64,000 bases of DNA from Echinarachnius parma (GCA_037951105.1 JBAMJV010001281.1:62001-126000); one strand, 5' to 3'. Counted from the first letter of the stretch, positions 49,393-62,242 are shown. The notes: generated from the letters alone by a model not told the origin. Made by a program: numbers and translations.

Positions 49393-50087
49393 TGTGTCAT
49401 GCTCTCAATGTATATTTTGTTTTGAATCATCGCTTCATAATTTATAATGTATTTTTTGAACATTTAAAGTTGTGTGTGTGCATTGACTTTGTTAAATTTT
49501 AGTCTGATAGGTGTGTCTCTCAAAATATTATTACATAACAAATAGTGTCCCTTTATAGAATAGGGACACTAATAACAACACTGATATACCCCCTCTCCAC
49601 TACACAAATTTCATCATTAAAGGAACTACAGCGTCTAGATGGCCTAATTTTCACAATTCAGCTCTATATATGTAATTTTTCCCGAAGAAAAAGAATTTGG
49701 CAGTCATTTCTCATGAAATCAATCAATTTTGGGGTAATTAGTAAATATCTAATTGTCCTGGGAACGCCCCTTTTAAATCGCCAAAATGTGACGTCATCTA
49801 AAGAACGGACTAATGAACTAAATTCTGTAGATGACGCGTCATGACGTAAGCCAATGAATTGTCAATCACATGTCGATCACGCTGCCGATTCCGGACCCTA
49901 AATGTGGGTGGGGCGTAAACTGGCTGCTAAGTGAGATTTGGCATCAGAAAACTAGTCTTAAATCACTACTGTGTTTATTTTCATGGATTTTTTTTCGGCA
50001 GACCTATGTTTCAAGTCATCAACTATGGAATAAGTATCAAAGTACGTTGTATTCTTTAGGTCCTTTAATCTGAATATCTGGGCCCCG

Positions 50088-50225
50088 TTTCATAAAACTT
50101 TTCCAATTGTGTCCAATTATGGTAACTACTATGGCAACATCCAATCAGCATCAACAAGCAGTTTAGCTGTTGCCATGGTAGTTGCAATAATTGGACACTT
50201 ACAAAATGGAAAAGTTTTTATAAAC
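50088..50225. mobile_element. Foldback MITE (CGTTTCATAAAACTTTTCCA family)
   Basis: TTTCATAAAACTTTTCCA and TGGAAAAGTTTTTATAAA are inverted ends. TTGTCCAATTATGG and GCAATAATTGGACA pair inside. Confidence 0.65.
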
Positions 50226-50575
50226 AAATATTTCTATCTCGATATCTAGCAGTGATATGGTACGTGTTGAAGTGTAGTTGCTTCATAATTTAGTTTTTGA
50301 ATGGTGATAGTTTGTGTGTATGCTGACTTTGTTGAACTTATTGCCTTTCAAAAATGTTTTTCTTACATAATTACATACACGATACACCCCCACCCCAAAT
50401 TTATTAATGTCCACATTACGCATTATGGTGTTCATCTGATTATCAATCATATTAGGTGCTATATAAATATTATATTATTATTATCTGATAATTGACAAAC
50501 TATAACTATAAATATTCAGCGGTGATACATCAGGACTTTGTGGAGGTGTTGTGCAAGATTGGATAGTAATCCAAG

Positions 50576-51312
50576 CCCATATTCATAAAAGCCCGCTAGT
50601 TTAGTTTCATGCTTTTCTGGATGATTTGGCTAGGTATTAAGCACATGACCTAGTTGCTAACTAGGGTTAAAGGGATAGTTTAGTATTGGTCAAACTTAAC
50701 TTTAGTAACCAAAACCTGCATCATTACGGTACAAACTAATAGTTATAACTCCACCATGCTCGAAAGGTATTACAATTACAAACAAAGTAAAAACCCTGTT
50801 ATCATTAAAAAAAAGAGCAGTTACAACTCAAGAGGGCGCTCTCTAAAAAATCATTGGTTTTAGCCCTTTTTTCATACAAAATTGTGCATTTAATGTTTTG
50901 TTAAAATAATGATTCAATAGAGATATCACCAACAACTATTTAAAAACCTATTTAGATTTTTTTTCAAAGTAGTCTATAAGCATTTTTTGTCTTTTTCTAA
51001 AAAGTCAAAATGTCCCCTGGCCGGTAGACTTATGAATTAAGTATCTTGAAATAAAATTGTTCAACTATGAGAGCATTTGAAAGGGAATGATTCTCATTTT
51101 ACATGTTTTATTCAAGGAACTTTCAAATGGAATTAAAACCAACCAATTTAGTGTCAAGGAGCATTTCGGGACGTACCAATACTCAACTATCCCTTTAACT
51201 AAGGATAAACCAGCTAACCCCAGTTGGGGACTAGGACACTGTTTTTGGTTTAATAAACCGTATCATTTGAAATAGAATGCAGCTAAGCTAGTATTTTTGG
51301 TAATGAATATGG
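50576..51312. mobile_element. Foldback element hosting a TTAA MITE
   Basis: Outer inverted words CCATATTCATAAAAGC and GGTAATGAATATGG. The family A MITE 50671-51194 is inserted at a TTAA in its middle (CTAGGG-TTAA ... TTAA-CTAAGG). Confidence 0.6.
50671..51194. mobile_element. TTAA-type MITE family A, complete
   Basis: TTAA at 50667-50670 and 51195-51198. Termini are AGGGATAGTTTAGTATTGGT and ACCAATACTCAACTATCCCT, a near-perfect 20-bp inverted pair. Confidence 0.9.
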
Positions 51313-51429
51313 TGGCTATATAAGCATCAAATATCTTGTTTACCGTTACCTTCCAGATGCAACCACAAACAGGATGTACTTAGGAACTATTGAACATTAT
51401 TAGGGTAGGAGCCCCTGGACAAAATAAAT

Positions 51430-51480
51430 ATAAGGGTGTGTGTGGGGGGGGGGGGGGGGAGGGGGGGGGGGGGGGGCGTC
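51430..51480. repeat. Poly-G tract
   Basis: GTGTGTGGGG followed by about 35 G with one A. Confidence 0.9.
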
Positions 51481-51959
51481 GTGCCTGAGCCTCCTACATT
51501 TAAAAATACAGTGATTTGTCGTTATTCAAGTGCCATTTTGGGTATATGCCTAGGGCTTCCTTAGGACCTACATTTGTTTACATGTGAGGTTAGAATGAAA
51601 AAAGGGGCACAGTATTCTAATATTGGTCGTATGTATCCAGTGTAGACAATTAAAAGATCACAAAGAGGTACATAAAAACGTTTCAGAGTACGCAACATAA
51701 ATAACTTTCTATTGCACTTCTATATCATTTCCTTAACTTGAGTGTCCGATTTTAAATCACATTGAACAAAAGTACTCTGATGACATTTTCTTCATTTAAG
51801 AGTGTTTCATTCATGTAAAACATTCGGGGAGTTTTATTCCTTATAAAAGAGAATGTCATAACAGAACATTAAATGGGGTTGAGTTTCATATAATTGAGCG
51901 AAGACTAAGTATTTAATGATCATAATTCAGATTGTAATGTTGATACTTGTATAAAATTC

Positions 51960-52292
51960 CGACTTTCTACTATAGTTAAATCATCTGCATATACTTATAA
52001 AAAAGTAATCATAACATGCATCATTAACTATAGTTAACTTGGTACCTTGAGGAACTCCTGCATTGTTAGTTTTTACATCTAAAATATGGCCTTTATATCT
52101 GACTTCTTGTTGGCGGCATCCTAAAAAATCTACTATTGAAAAAATAACACATGGTCGTACATCTAATTTAACAAGTTTACAAATTAAAATATTATAATCA
52201 ATTCGATGAAAAGCTTTAGAAAAATCTGTTAAAACTGTGGTTTGGAAAACTGTTTTCTGTTCATCAGCATTTTTATATAAATTGTGTAACAT
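51960..52292 (-). pseudogene. LINE reverse transcriptase fragment
   Basis: A 103-codon open stretch with ordered RT motifs: TDFSKAFHRIDYNIL (normally DFSKAFDRIDHNIL), GCRQQEVRYKG, AGVPQGTKL, and, just after a frame break at about 51970-52000, YADDLTIVES carrying the catalytic Asp pair. A non-LTR retrotransposon. The N- and C-terminal parts are missing or scrambled. It is better preserved than the relic at 8860-9900 and of a different subfamily. Confidence 0.85.
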
Positions 52293-52514
52293 CCCAATTT
52301 AAATAATGGCAAGTTGAAAGGCCCCAACAATTATCAAATAATTATATTATTACATATAATATTATATTATTATAGAAAATAAAGAGTGGGCCCTCAATAA
52401 GTGACATGTATTCCCATGTATTAGAAAAAAAATAAGATTAATCAATAATTGCAGTAGATTATAACATGAAAGAAATTAAACAACATACATGAAAAAAAAA
52501 GGAATCATCAAAAA

Positions 52515-52587
52515 AGGCACTGCCCGGATTTGAACCGGGGATCTCCTGTTTACTAGACAGGCGCTTTGCCAACTAAGCCACAGCGCC
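52515..52587 (-). tRNA. tRNA-Thr(AGT)
   Basis: All four arms form: acceptor GGCGCTG/CAGTGCC, D arm with TGGCTTAGTTGG (box A), anticodon arm CCTGT-CTAGTAA-ACAGG with anticodon AGT, T arm CCCGG-TTCAAAT-CCGGG (box B). Discriminator T, immediately followed by a T-rich Pol III terminator. It resembles animal tRNA-Thr(AGT) closely, with one base fewer in the D loop. Confidence 0.93.
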
Positions 52588-53195
52588 GCGGCGACAACTT
52601 ATGCGCACAATAAGTATTTATAGTCTATTTATTAGGACTATTCCAAAACCAAATAGGGGTGATAAATGTAAGCGTAACATTTGTCAAATGTTGGACTGAA
52701 GTCAAATATATTGAATGTATGTCAGTTCTTATTACTTAAATTCATAATAATTTAACTACTTATTAATTAATCATGATGATTAGCTTATTCCAATGATGAA
52801 TTTTAAGTCCATGTATTTATTATTTCCACATGATGGATGCCATAGTGATATCCAGAATGCGACGAAATATCCCTAAGCTATCGGTATCGAACTGGGTATC
52901 TTCGCCTAATGCTACATAGCGATCAATGCTCTTTGAATCAAGTATCGTGGTTTTTATATCGATAGTATGTGTTGCTATCTATTTCATCTGTGTGAAATTA
53001 TGGGGTCAACTTCAGACTGACACTGTTGCTCGACTGATTAGCTGACTACGGAATTTCTCTATTTTACAGATCTATCTTGGTCAAAGACAGTGATCTCCTC
53101 GTTATTTATATTTCAAAGAGTTTAGGTTTTCTCTCATCGTTGTAAAAAGTAGAGGTAGCGTTTGTTCTTGAGGAGCGAAAGCAACTTCTTTTGCG

Positions 53196-56100
53196 ATGGA
53201 TGTTCTTGGGGCGCTTGATGGGCCATCGGGACTTCAACAAGCTCCGGAGCCGGAGGCTGAGGCGAGCGGGTGAGTCACTGTTGCCTAACAATTAACGAAA
53301 TTTACGCTGCTAATATAAACTGGCATGTTTTTTTCGCGTGGTGATATTTCTAAATTAATTTCTTGCCGACGCAACGACTCAAGATCTTTTAATATGACAT
53401 TTTACTAAATTACTAGCATGTTATAAGAACACATTTGGGTCATTATAATTGTGACTTTAGTTTTGTCTTTCTTAAGTTAATCTTTCTTAGATTTCTGTTT
53501 TGCCGGGGCCGGGGGGCAAGTCACTGAATTTGTAAATTGTACCTCACATAGTCATTAGCGAGTTTTCGATTTCTTCGTTGACATGTGAACTGGTACGATG
53601 ACGTCATATTTTGAAGCAGTGCGCATGCGCATCTACGTGCCCGTAGTTCGTACCAGAAATCTAGTACGAGTAAACCCCTGTTTTGCGGTCGGTCTAGATC
53701 TGTGACGATAAGCACTATTTGGTTACGAAACAAACAGCTTCATATAACTGTATTTTTCTTGTTTCCCTTTTGTGGTCTCTGTAAAAAGGTTGACTGTACT
53801 ACTGTATATGATTTTAATGATTTTGTCTATAAAGGTGACCTGCTTATAGCGTCCACACTTCTTGTCTGCATTGGGTGGTCACTATACACAGGTTTGACTA
53901 TGGGATTTTTGTATGGCGTCTGTCTATATAACATGCCTCAATATAGCGCCCACTCCCATTGTTTTCTTTGAGTGGTCACTATACACAGGTTTGGCATTAA
54001 CCTGTTTTATGGAAATTGTATTTAAAAGTCACCTGTTTATAGCGGCCAATGTTTTAACTTGCATTTGGTGATCATATACACGGGTTTGACTGTAAACATA
54101 TTTAGGAACCTGTCTGTAATGGAAACCTGTTTAAAGCGGCCAATTGTTTCTAGTATGGGAACCTGTCTATAACGGTCACCTGCTTATAGCGGCCAATTTC
54201 TTTCATGTCTTGTTGCCCTTAGCCTTTGGTGGTCACCATACAAAGGGCTAACTACAATTTTATGGAACTGGTCTACTAAGGTCACCTGTTTATAGCGGTC
54301 AATGTTCTTGTTTTCCTTTGTTGGTCATTATACACAGATTTGACTGTAAACGATATTTCGGAACCTGCCTATTAAGGTCACCTGATTATAGTGGCAAATG
54401 TTCGTGTTTTCCCTTTGTGGTCATTATACAAATGGTTAACTATTTATATATAATGATCACCTGCTTATAGCGGCCATTTTTAAAATTTCCATATGGTGGT
54501 CATTATACACAGGTTTGACTGTAACAAATATTTTGGAACCTGTCTGTAATGGAAACCTGTTTAAAGCTGCCAATTGTTTCTAGTATGGGAACCTATTTAT
54601 AATGATCACCTGCTTATAGCGGCCATTTTTTAAATTTCCATATGGTGGTTATTATACAGAGGTTTGACTGTAAAAGATATTTTGGAACCTGTCTGTGATG
54701 GAAACCTGTTCAAAGCGACCAATTATTTATATCCCCGTGGTGGTCATTATACACAGGTTTGACTGTAAACCATATGTTGTCACCTGTCTATAAAGGTCAC
54801 TTGAAATTTAGCGACAATTGTATGTTTTCCATTGAGTGGTCACTATACAGATGTTAGACTTCATAAGAACATTTACAGAACATGTTCATTAAGGTCACCT
54901 GTTTATAGCGGCCACTTCTATTGTTTCCATTTGGTGGTCACTATATACACAGGTTTGACTGTATTACATCTTAAACATTCGTTACAAAAATAATCTTCTC
55001 TGCAAATTTCGCGCGAGCACTGCATGACATAACTGTCCAGAGACTTGCAGGTCGTTGTTTGAAATCGAAAAGGTAGAAAACAGCAGTCGACGTGTCTAGT
55101 CAACTCATTGTGGTACCTCAAAGGGACGACAGGTCAACAGCCCTCGTCCAAGCGATCGAAAACTGCTTAATCATATGTTATAACATAGACCGAAAAATCA
55201 GTCTATATTCCGAGGGTTATGTCCACTGAGACTGTGTCTTATTTCCTCTCCATTATATTTAATTATAGACTGAAGTGAAGATATATAGTAATTATTCGTG
55301 TGTGTGACGCCGGTTGTCTAGACTAGACAGTAGATCGACAAATCTATCGCTTTCATGGCCTTTTTGACATTATTATTGTTATTTTCACTGTCGGCATTCT
55401 AGCGATAGACGCAACCCATACACTCTGCCTTGAGAGGCAAGAACACTGTAACTCTGCAGTAAAAGTTACTTACGGAAAATCTTTTTTTTTTTGCACATAA
55501 AACACAACATATTTAGTATTTTGAGCGACATTTGTAGCCCTATCATTCAATACATTTAGGGCTGCTATAATACTTTAACGGAATTACGGAAAGCGATAGA
55601 TTTGTCGATCTATCTAGTATCTAGACAGTAGTACTAGTACATTCACTACAATTTACAAAGACCCAAACTAAAGTATTCGAAGACGGTGAAAACGCATCCT
55701 AATTTCCCAAATATCATACATAATTAAATGTATGATTTACTGAGTGGCCCATATATATTGTGGTTGTGCGGCTGGTTTCTAGCCGGTTTGCTCCGTCACA
55801 GTACAAACACTTTAAAATTAAACTTCCATCTCGCGATGGAGGGGATAGTATGACTATGACGTCATAATATTAAAGGTTGGCTGACAAGAAAACTACCTAA
55901 AAATTGTGTTTTACTGTACATATCTAAGGTAAATTTTCATGAAGATTACTAATAAATACATATTTTCCGCATCGGAAAACCCAGTAAAATTTAAAAAATC
56001 AACTTTTAAATTCACTTTAGTAATCCCCGTAAAAAAATTGAGTCTGGGCGAAGAAAAATGACATCATCTTTGTGACGTCACATGCAGGCAATCGCAGTAT

Positions 56101-58643
56101 AGCTTGGTCATAGACGTACACGCTGAGTGCAATACTCACGTTGACAGAGAGATATTATTTCGATTTTTTTCAATATTTGCAAACATTTGTTAAAGTTTAT
56201 ATCATGGACGATCTACACTCAGATGTGTTGCTGCAAGCTGCTATAATTCATTCCTTAGAAATTGATTTCTCTCTTACCTGATCAAAAAGGGACACATAAC
56301 TTAAATTGTAGAACGTGTCCGTTAAGAGCTTTCGTTAGGGCCCAAACGTTACAAGATTTGTTTTCCCACCTGGTTTGGTGGATGCAAATGTGTTACACCA
56401 GCGAAAAAATTAATATTTTTATTTTGGGGGCTACTTTTCCAACTTTCGGGGGCTCCAAATTTCCGGGCTCTTTTTCAAATTTTAGGGGCTACTATTAAGC
56501 TCTAATGCTGTAAGTGATCATCATTTGATCACGATCCAAACAGAAAAACCAACATAAATCCCCAAAATCCAAACAAAAAAATTAAATTTTTTATTTTTAT
56601 TTTTTTTGGGGGGGGGGGGGGGCTACTTTTTTTTTTTTCTTTTTCTTTTGATCATTTCGGGGCTGACTTCGCCCGCCGCCCCTGTGTATTTTTTTCGCTG
56701 TGTTACACTCCCTTGTTGTTGTTGATGTCTGAAACTAATGTCTGATGATAGCGTGATGACTTGAAGTTGAAGTCAAACTTTTTTTTAATTTTTAAATTGA
56801 ATGATTGATGACCCTGGCCTTGCCTTGGCCTTAGCCTTGATGACATGACATGACATAAATTCCGACTGATGAATGATGATCATGGCAATAGACCAATGAG
56901 TAAATGACTTGAATCAAAGTAAACTGCACTCGAGCTGCGCTGGTAGTGGTAATAATTAGTGCTGTGCCTGTTAAATGATTCTTGTTTATCTTTGTTGACT
57001 GCATGATGCCATGAGTTTGAGTTGACTGATTTGACATTAAATTGATTACTTTTAAGTTGATGTTTTAAATGTTGTTAGACTGATAAATCTGTCATTTTCA
57101 GGGCCTCTTTAAAGGCTCTTTTACATTTACTGCACATGTACAAGACTGTCTTATGGTCGACACTGTATGATGCTCTGTACTGTAGTCAATGTAAAAGAGG
57201 CCCTGAATATTGACCAATTGGAAATGACAGATCTATGTGAGCACTTGTGAGCTTGTGAAAATCTATGGCTAAATGGCTATAGATGCAATGTCAGTTATTT
57301 GTGTAGAATTTCAACTTATTTTATTTCCTAAGCTATAATCTCAAATATTTGTCATATTTTGCCTGTCATATATATCTTGTCTGATGATGCTGATAAGTGA
57401 TTGGGATGCAAGTGTGTCATTCTATACCAACTTACCAAGACAAGATGCGCTTCAGCATGACTAAAATAATGGATATTCTACTATGCAGCTTGTGCTGACA
57501 TTTTTATTATAGATCTGTAGACTATAGAGACTTGTACAGATAGTACAGTTTTGCTTCAGGTTAATTAATTCATGAGGTAAATGGAAAACTAAGTGTATTA
57601 ATCGGAAGAGCATTGATTTTAGAGATATTTAAACAAACTTTATTTGATCAAAATCGGTACAGAAAGATCTCAAATATCAATAAATATATATTGGAATACA
57701 TGTATGTAGGCCCCACATTTATTCACCTATTTAAGAACAAATATAATTCCAGAGTTTTTAATGATCTCTCTATTGAATTGAATTATTTTAACAAATCATC
57801 ACAATCACATTCACAATTGTTTAGAAAAAAATGTTTGAAACCAATGTTTTTAGAGAACGCCCTCTTGTGTTTTAACAGCAGCTTTTTTTAATGATCAATT
57901 GATAACAACATTTTAACTAAAACTGTTTGTAGGTTTTTTTTTACTTTCGGGCATACTAGTCTAATATGGTGCAAGTTTTGGTGACTATTTACCGTAAATC
58001 TCTGTGTAACTATAAGACGCACTTTTTTCCGTCGGAAAAATTTCAAAGTTGGGGTGCGTCTTATACACAGGTACAGCAAAAAAAATAAATAAATAAATAA
58101 ATATTTGGGACACCCTATAGTCATGTTGAATGTGTATAAAACATGGTTTAGGGCATGACAAGAGCTTGCTGTCAGTTGTAGCATTCAGCAAGATATACCT
58201 TTTTCTCACACAAAAAATATTGGTTACAGATGTAAAAATTGCAGGTTTATTGAGCAGTAATTCTGCTGCTAATGAATATTCATACATTCGTGAGCAGAAG
58301 TACTAATTAAATATGCAATTTTCTAACCAGTGGTTATAAATTTTGCTGATAATTAAAAATAGTTGTTAGTAAATTTAGAAAATTGCATTATATTTAGTGA
58401 GTATTGTTGCTCATGAATATTCATGAATATGAATATTTATGAGCACCAGTGTTACTGCTCAATAAATGTGCAATTTGTGTAATAACCACTATTTTTATGT
58501 GAGAAAATGATGTTGATGAATGCTACATTCAACATTAATCTATTGTCATGCCCTAGACCAGAGGTATAAGCATTCCAACAGCACTTCAGGGTCTTTACAA
58601 AAAAAAAAAAAAAGGGTGTCCAAAAAAAAAAAAAAAAAAAAAA

Positions 58644-58686
<43 letters not shown>

Positions 58687-60991
58687 CAAAAGTTGGGGGT
58701 GCGTTTTATACACGAGTGCGTCTTATACACGAAGATTTACGGTACTAACATTCAGTTTGACCAAAACTGTACTAGTTAGTATCCTTTTAAAATTCGTAAA
58801 GAGGGTGGCATATTGCACCAAATATTTATGATGTTGGGCCTTGCCTGCTGTTTGTGAACTTTGTCCTCACATACATGTTCTCAGTTGAGGTATAAATCCT
58901 AGTTAAAAACAGTCCTACAATCAGTGAAAAAAATACATGGGGGCTCGGGGTGAATTTGCCCCCGAAATGCCAAAAAGAGCCCCCGAAAATCATAAAAGAG
59001 CCCCAGAAAATTTGCATAGAGTTCAATAGAAATCAATTTTTGGAGTGTTATTTTCATGCAGGTACAAAAAAGCTTGAAAAAGTAGCCCCCGAAAAATATT
59101 TTAATTTTTTTCCCTGCCTACAATAACTTATAAACTGTGATTCATTAATTGGCTTTGAGTGTTTGACCTGATTTATGTTTTGTTATTTGTTAGCTTATTA
59201 TGCCTTTCTCTATTGCCTTTGACTATATAGGGAAGCCATGAAGATTGACGACTTGCCAATGGCAGAGACAAATGGAAATGCTCTGAAGTTCCTGGAGAGT
59301 ATAAGTAAGTTTTTTTTGTATTATTCAGCATTCCTAATCAAACCATCTTGAGCAGTGAAGTTTTAACCAGAGGGCTACATGTCACTTGGTTAACTTTAAA
59401 TAGACAATTATTTTGCTAGAGGCCTGGTTGGACCATTAACATATTTTTTGCTCAATTTTGGTGGCTTAACACAAATTTACTGGCTCAAAAACTGTTTTCA
59501 TGTATTAAACATCTTACAAGGTACTCTTATTGATACACAATTATAATGTCTATGAATGAGGCTTGACATAGATGGATACTAGACTTTCTCATTTTGTCAT
59601 TGTCAGTTTGAAGATCTAATTGGCCAATCAGGCAATCAAACAGACCAAAATATGATCATCACAACTGTTTACCATCCTACAGTTACTTTTTAAAATTGAC
59701 TGGCCTATAAAGTGTGCCCTGGGCCAGTGTTAGTGACAAGCAAATTTGTAAGATGGTGTTTGATGAACCTTGGACATGCATAAATGTGAAGGGGGAAAAA
59801 TGGATTTAAATTTGTTCATGGTTATTATGCATGGATGCCAGTTCATAAAAAATGTTGGCCCTGGTCACAATGACAAATTATTTTCCACACAAATTAGGAG
59901 TTATGAATCAGTTTTCAGAACCTCAACTCAGCTCATTGGCACACCTGTTTATAATGGCAAGTTATGAAATGCACAATCATGTTGACTTTGTACATTGTTG
60001 AAATAGAACTGAAAAAGTAAAAGTAATGTTTTCAATGCCTGCAGGTCTATCAATAGCCTTTGACAAACACAACGATTGCTAAAAACTCAGTAGAAAATGG
60101 CTTCAAGAATATAAGTTTGTGGATGAGGCCCCTTCGAGTGGAAACCTCAATTCCATTTGCCAAATTGTCACTGTAGTGCTTGGGTTGATATTAGCCCACG
60201 GTTGAAATGCCTTTTATATTAAAAACAGTCCCCCAAATCACTAAAGTGCGCTACAAATTATAATTTTTATGACAGCCTTCAAGAAAAATAATTCTTAGAG
60301 TGCTTCTTAAATGCTGGCAGTCTTGAAATTAATGTAGCCATGGATACAAAATTATTTTGTTTCCCTCTTTGTGAAGCTCTTGATAATTTTTAAGTTATTA
60401 TTATGGTTATTCCAAAATAGCCCTGAGCTGTAAATTGAAAAATTTAATGCAAAATAAATTTCAGAGTACTCATAAAATGCCTGCAGACTTGAAGTTAAGT
60501 AGCAATTGATAAATAAACAATTTTCTTTTTTCCCCTTTGATGTGCAGCTATCAGTGATCTTCAAGACGTCCTCTTCAAATGAATGTCCTGGTGGCTATTA
60601 TAAAATACCCCTTGTAAAATATAAATAAATACAATGCAAAACAAATTTCAGTGTGCTCGTCGAATGTCATTAGACAAGCATTTAATTGTAGAAAAAATAC
60701 TACTGAAAACTGATTAAATCTATATTTTTTTTAATCGCCAGTGAATTTTAATGCTCAAGCCTTCGATGAATAACTATTTCATGTTTGTTCTCCTCTGATG
60801 TGCAGCTGTGGACGATCTTCAAGACATCCTGTTCACAGACAGCCTGGTGGCCATCTCCACCGTGGGCAAGGAGCTGGGTGAATTCTCAGTGAGCGTAGAG
60901 CCTGCCAGACACCACGGCCAGGATTGCCTGCTCATACATGCAAACAGCCACGGCACCATCGACAATATACCCATGGGAACCTCACTCACAG
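53196..60991 (+). CDS. CATIP-like protein, first three coding exons (gene continues past window)
   Basis: Three exons join in phase: 53196-53269 (MDVLGALDGPSGLQQ..., donor GG|GTGAGT, phase 2), 59231-59304 (GEAMKIDDLPMAET..., FLESI, phase 1), 60806-60991 (TVDDLQDILFTDSLVAISTV, GKELGEFSVSVEPARHHG, then LLIHANSHGTIDNIPMGTSL, donor CAG|GTAAG, phase 1). From memory this order (a FLxSI helix, a LFxDSLV..S..G..LGE strand pair, a LLIHANSHG motif) resembles the N-terminus of ciliogenesis-associated TTC17-interacting protein (CATIP), an actin and cilium assembly factor. I could not align it, so the name is tentative. 111 residues are visible. Intron 1 holds a long repeat array and foldback elements. 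Confidence 0.7.
53785..54965 (+). repeat. Degenerate array of CTGTCTATAG/GGTTTGACTG units
   Basis: About 12 units of 85-100 bp, each with GGAACCTGTCTRTAA, a GCTTATAGCGGCCA word and TGGTCATTATACACAGGTTT plus GACTGTAAA. The order and spacing drift, so it is an old array. Single units of the same family occur at 24460-24641 and 48930-49270. Confidence 0.85.
55317..55633. mobile_element. Foldback MITE (AGATCGACAAATCTATCG family)
   Basis: TAGATCGACAAATCTATCGC near the left end and GCGATAGATTTGTCGATCTA near the right are inverted. Outer CTAGACAGTA words occur in direct orientation on both sides. Confidence 0.7.
56399..56700 (-). mobile_element. hAT-like MITE (CAGCGAAAAAAAT family), reverse copy
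   Basis: Ends CAGCGAAAAAATTAA and GTATTTTTTTCGCTG. A perfect 8-bp duplication TGTTACAC lies at 56391-56398 and 56701-56708. It contains the empty TTAA site (CTATTAAGCTC) that is occupied in the copy at 38807. Confidence 0.92.
57085..57232. mobile_element. Foldback element
   Basis: ATCTGTCATTTTCAGGGCCT near the left end and AGGCCCTGAAT...AATGACAGAT at the right form an inverted pair. TTTTACATTTACTG and CAGTCAATGTAAAA pair inside. Confidence 0.7.
57541..58797. mobile_element. TTAA-type MITE family A interrupted by another element
   Basis: Family A words flank both sides (ATTTGATCAAAATCGGTACA on the left, AGTTTGACCAAAACTGTACT on the right). The interruption at 57990-58745 has its own inverted ends (ACCGTAAATCTCTGTG and GAAGATTTACGGT). 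Confidence 0.75.
57990..58745. mobile_element. Foldback element (ACCGTAAATCT, TATAAGACGCAC family)
   Basis: Ends ACCGTAAATCTCTGTGTA and ACACGAAGATTTACGGT, with GACGCAC/GTGCGTC words next to each. The interior has AATATTCATGAATATGAATA-type palindromes and a poly-A/poly-T block at 58599-58682. Confidence 0.75.
58922..59116 (+). mobile_element. hAT-like MITE (CAGCGAAAAAAAT family), short form
   Basis: Ends CAGTGAAAAAAATACATGG and ATTTTTTTCCCTG. A perfect 8-bp duplication CCTACAAT lies at 58914-58921 and 59117-59124. It lies about 110 bp upstream of exon 2 of the CATIP-like gene. Confidence 0.92.
60260..60597 (+). pseudogene. Ghost copies of CATIP-like exon 3 5' end with upstream intron
   Basis: 60548-60597 repeats the acceptor GATGTGCAG and the exon start (ATCTTCAAGACGTCCTCTTC versus ATCTTCAAGACATCCTGTTC), with a TGA from a frameshift. 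The intron sequence before it (CAGAGTACTCATAAAATGCC) recurs as looser units at about 60285-60365 and before the real exon (60645-60800). Confidence 0.85.
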
Positions 60992-61092
60992 GTAAGAACA
61001 ACTGATTCAGTGTTACGAAATCAAGATCAAGTATGTTGTTCCATAATAAAATTTATGGTAAGTAGCCAAGTTAAATCTCAGCCATAGTAGAG

Positions 61093-61232
61093 CCTGCTAG
61101 AGATACAATCGATTGTAAGTTACAATTGATTGTAAGTCAGAAACTTTGCGATTTTCAACCAATGAGATTCACGCATTTAGAACACATCATCTGACTTACA
61201 ATTGATTGTAACTTACAATTGATTGTATCTCT
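61093..61232. mobile_element. Foldback MITE (ACAATTGATTGTAA family)
   Basis: GAGATACAATCGATTGTAAG ... and its inverse CTTACAATTGATTGTATCTC form a stem of about 40 bp. Each arm contains two copies of ACAATTGATTGTAA, itself palindromic. Confidence 0.85.
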
Positions 61233-61244
61233 TTATGCAACGGG

Positions 61245-61365
61245 GTCCAGGACTGCCTGCACATACATGCTAAAAGCCATGGCACCATCAAAAATATACC
61301 CATCCTAAGGACATCCCTTACAGGTGAGAACATTTGATTCAGTGTTATGAAATCAAGATCAATTA
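61245..61365 (+). pseudogene. Ghost copy of CATIP-like exon 3 3' end with donor and intron
   Basis: CCAGGACTGCCTGCACATAC, AGCCATGGCACCATC, CCTTACAG|GTGAGAAC and the following intron word TGATTCAGTGTTATGAAATC parallel the real exon end (60915-61030). Small changes break the frame. Confidence 0.9.
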
Positions 61366-61411
61366 TGGTGCATTTGATATGAAATTGATGGTAAGGAGCT
61401 AGGTGAATTAA

Positions 61412-62225
61412 CCCTAATCCCACTGGGGGGGGGGGGGGGGGCCTTTTTGGCCCCCCCCTGTCGTTTTTTTCGACGTGCATCTAGACCGTTTGGAATTTCA
61501 CGTTCAAACTTCATGACTATTTTCTCTCAAGTCTCCCGCATGTTTTGATATATAATTCACCCCGGTCGGACCTGTAGAACTGATTTTAGAGGTCGATAAT
61601 TGCTCGTCCGTCACAAAAAAATGTAATTTTTGTACAGGTTTCTATGTAATTCCTATATCCGATGCCATGTAAACTCCAAATCTGTTATAATTGTTACTTT
61701 GAATTATAATTTGGATTATTTCTTTGTTATTAGTTGAATTCATACACTTCAGAGATAAATTCTTCTTAAAAAAACAAAAAACAACAACAACAAAACAATA
61801 AAATACATAAGAATGAAAACAATGTGGATAAATCCGGGAATACTAATTTGCATATTTATGCAAATTAGTGATATATTTTATCACCATAAAAAACATGGAT
61901 ATGATGAATAACATCATTTGAAAGCATTTTTACAGAAAACCTGAAGAAATCCTGTAATTTCTTTTGATTTTAGATGAAAATCCCAATTTTTTCCCAAATT
62001 CGTCAAAAATTTGCATATTCAAAATTTTAATTAATTATAAAAAAAAAAATAATGGTCCAATTTTTGTTTTCTTCATGTTCTTATTCTACTTGACTTGTTT
62101 TACGTGTGTGCCAATTTTCAAGTCGATCGGTCCATTCGTTGCCGAGATTTGAGGGGGGGGCCAAAACAGCCCCCCCCCCCCCCCCAGTGGACTCAAGTGA
62201 CCAAAATAACCCAGTGGGATTAGGG
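61412..62225 (-). mobile_element. piggyBac-like MITE (CCCTAATCCCACTGGG family), complete
   Basis: TTAA at 61408-61411 and 62226-62229. Perfect inverted ends CCCTAATCCCACTGGG and CCCAGTGGGATTAGGG. 814 bp, no transposase. Nearly identical to 6682-7491 in inverted orientation. Confidence 0.92.
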
Positions 62226-62242
62226 TTAAGACAATTACTGTT

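Noticed and set aside
49541..49571. Hairpin TAGTGTCCCT/AGGGACACTA
   Set aside because: A short isolated palindrome with no further element structure, common in a sequence of this size.
53785..54965. CRISPR-like array
   Set aside because: Unit length and identity drift, the repeats are long and degenerate, and the context is a eukaryotic intron.
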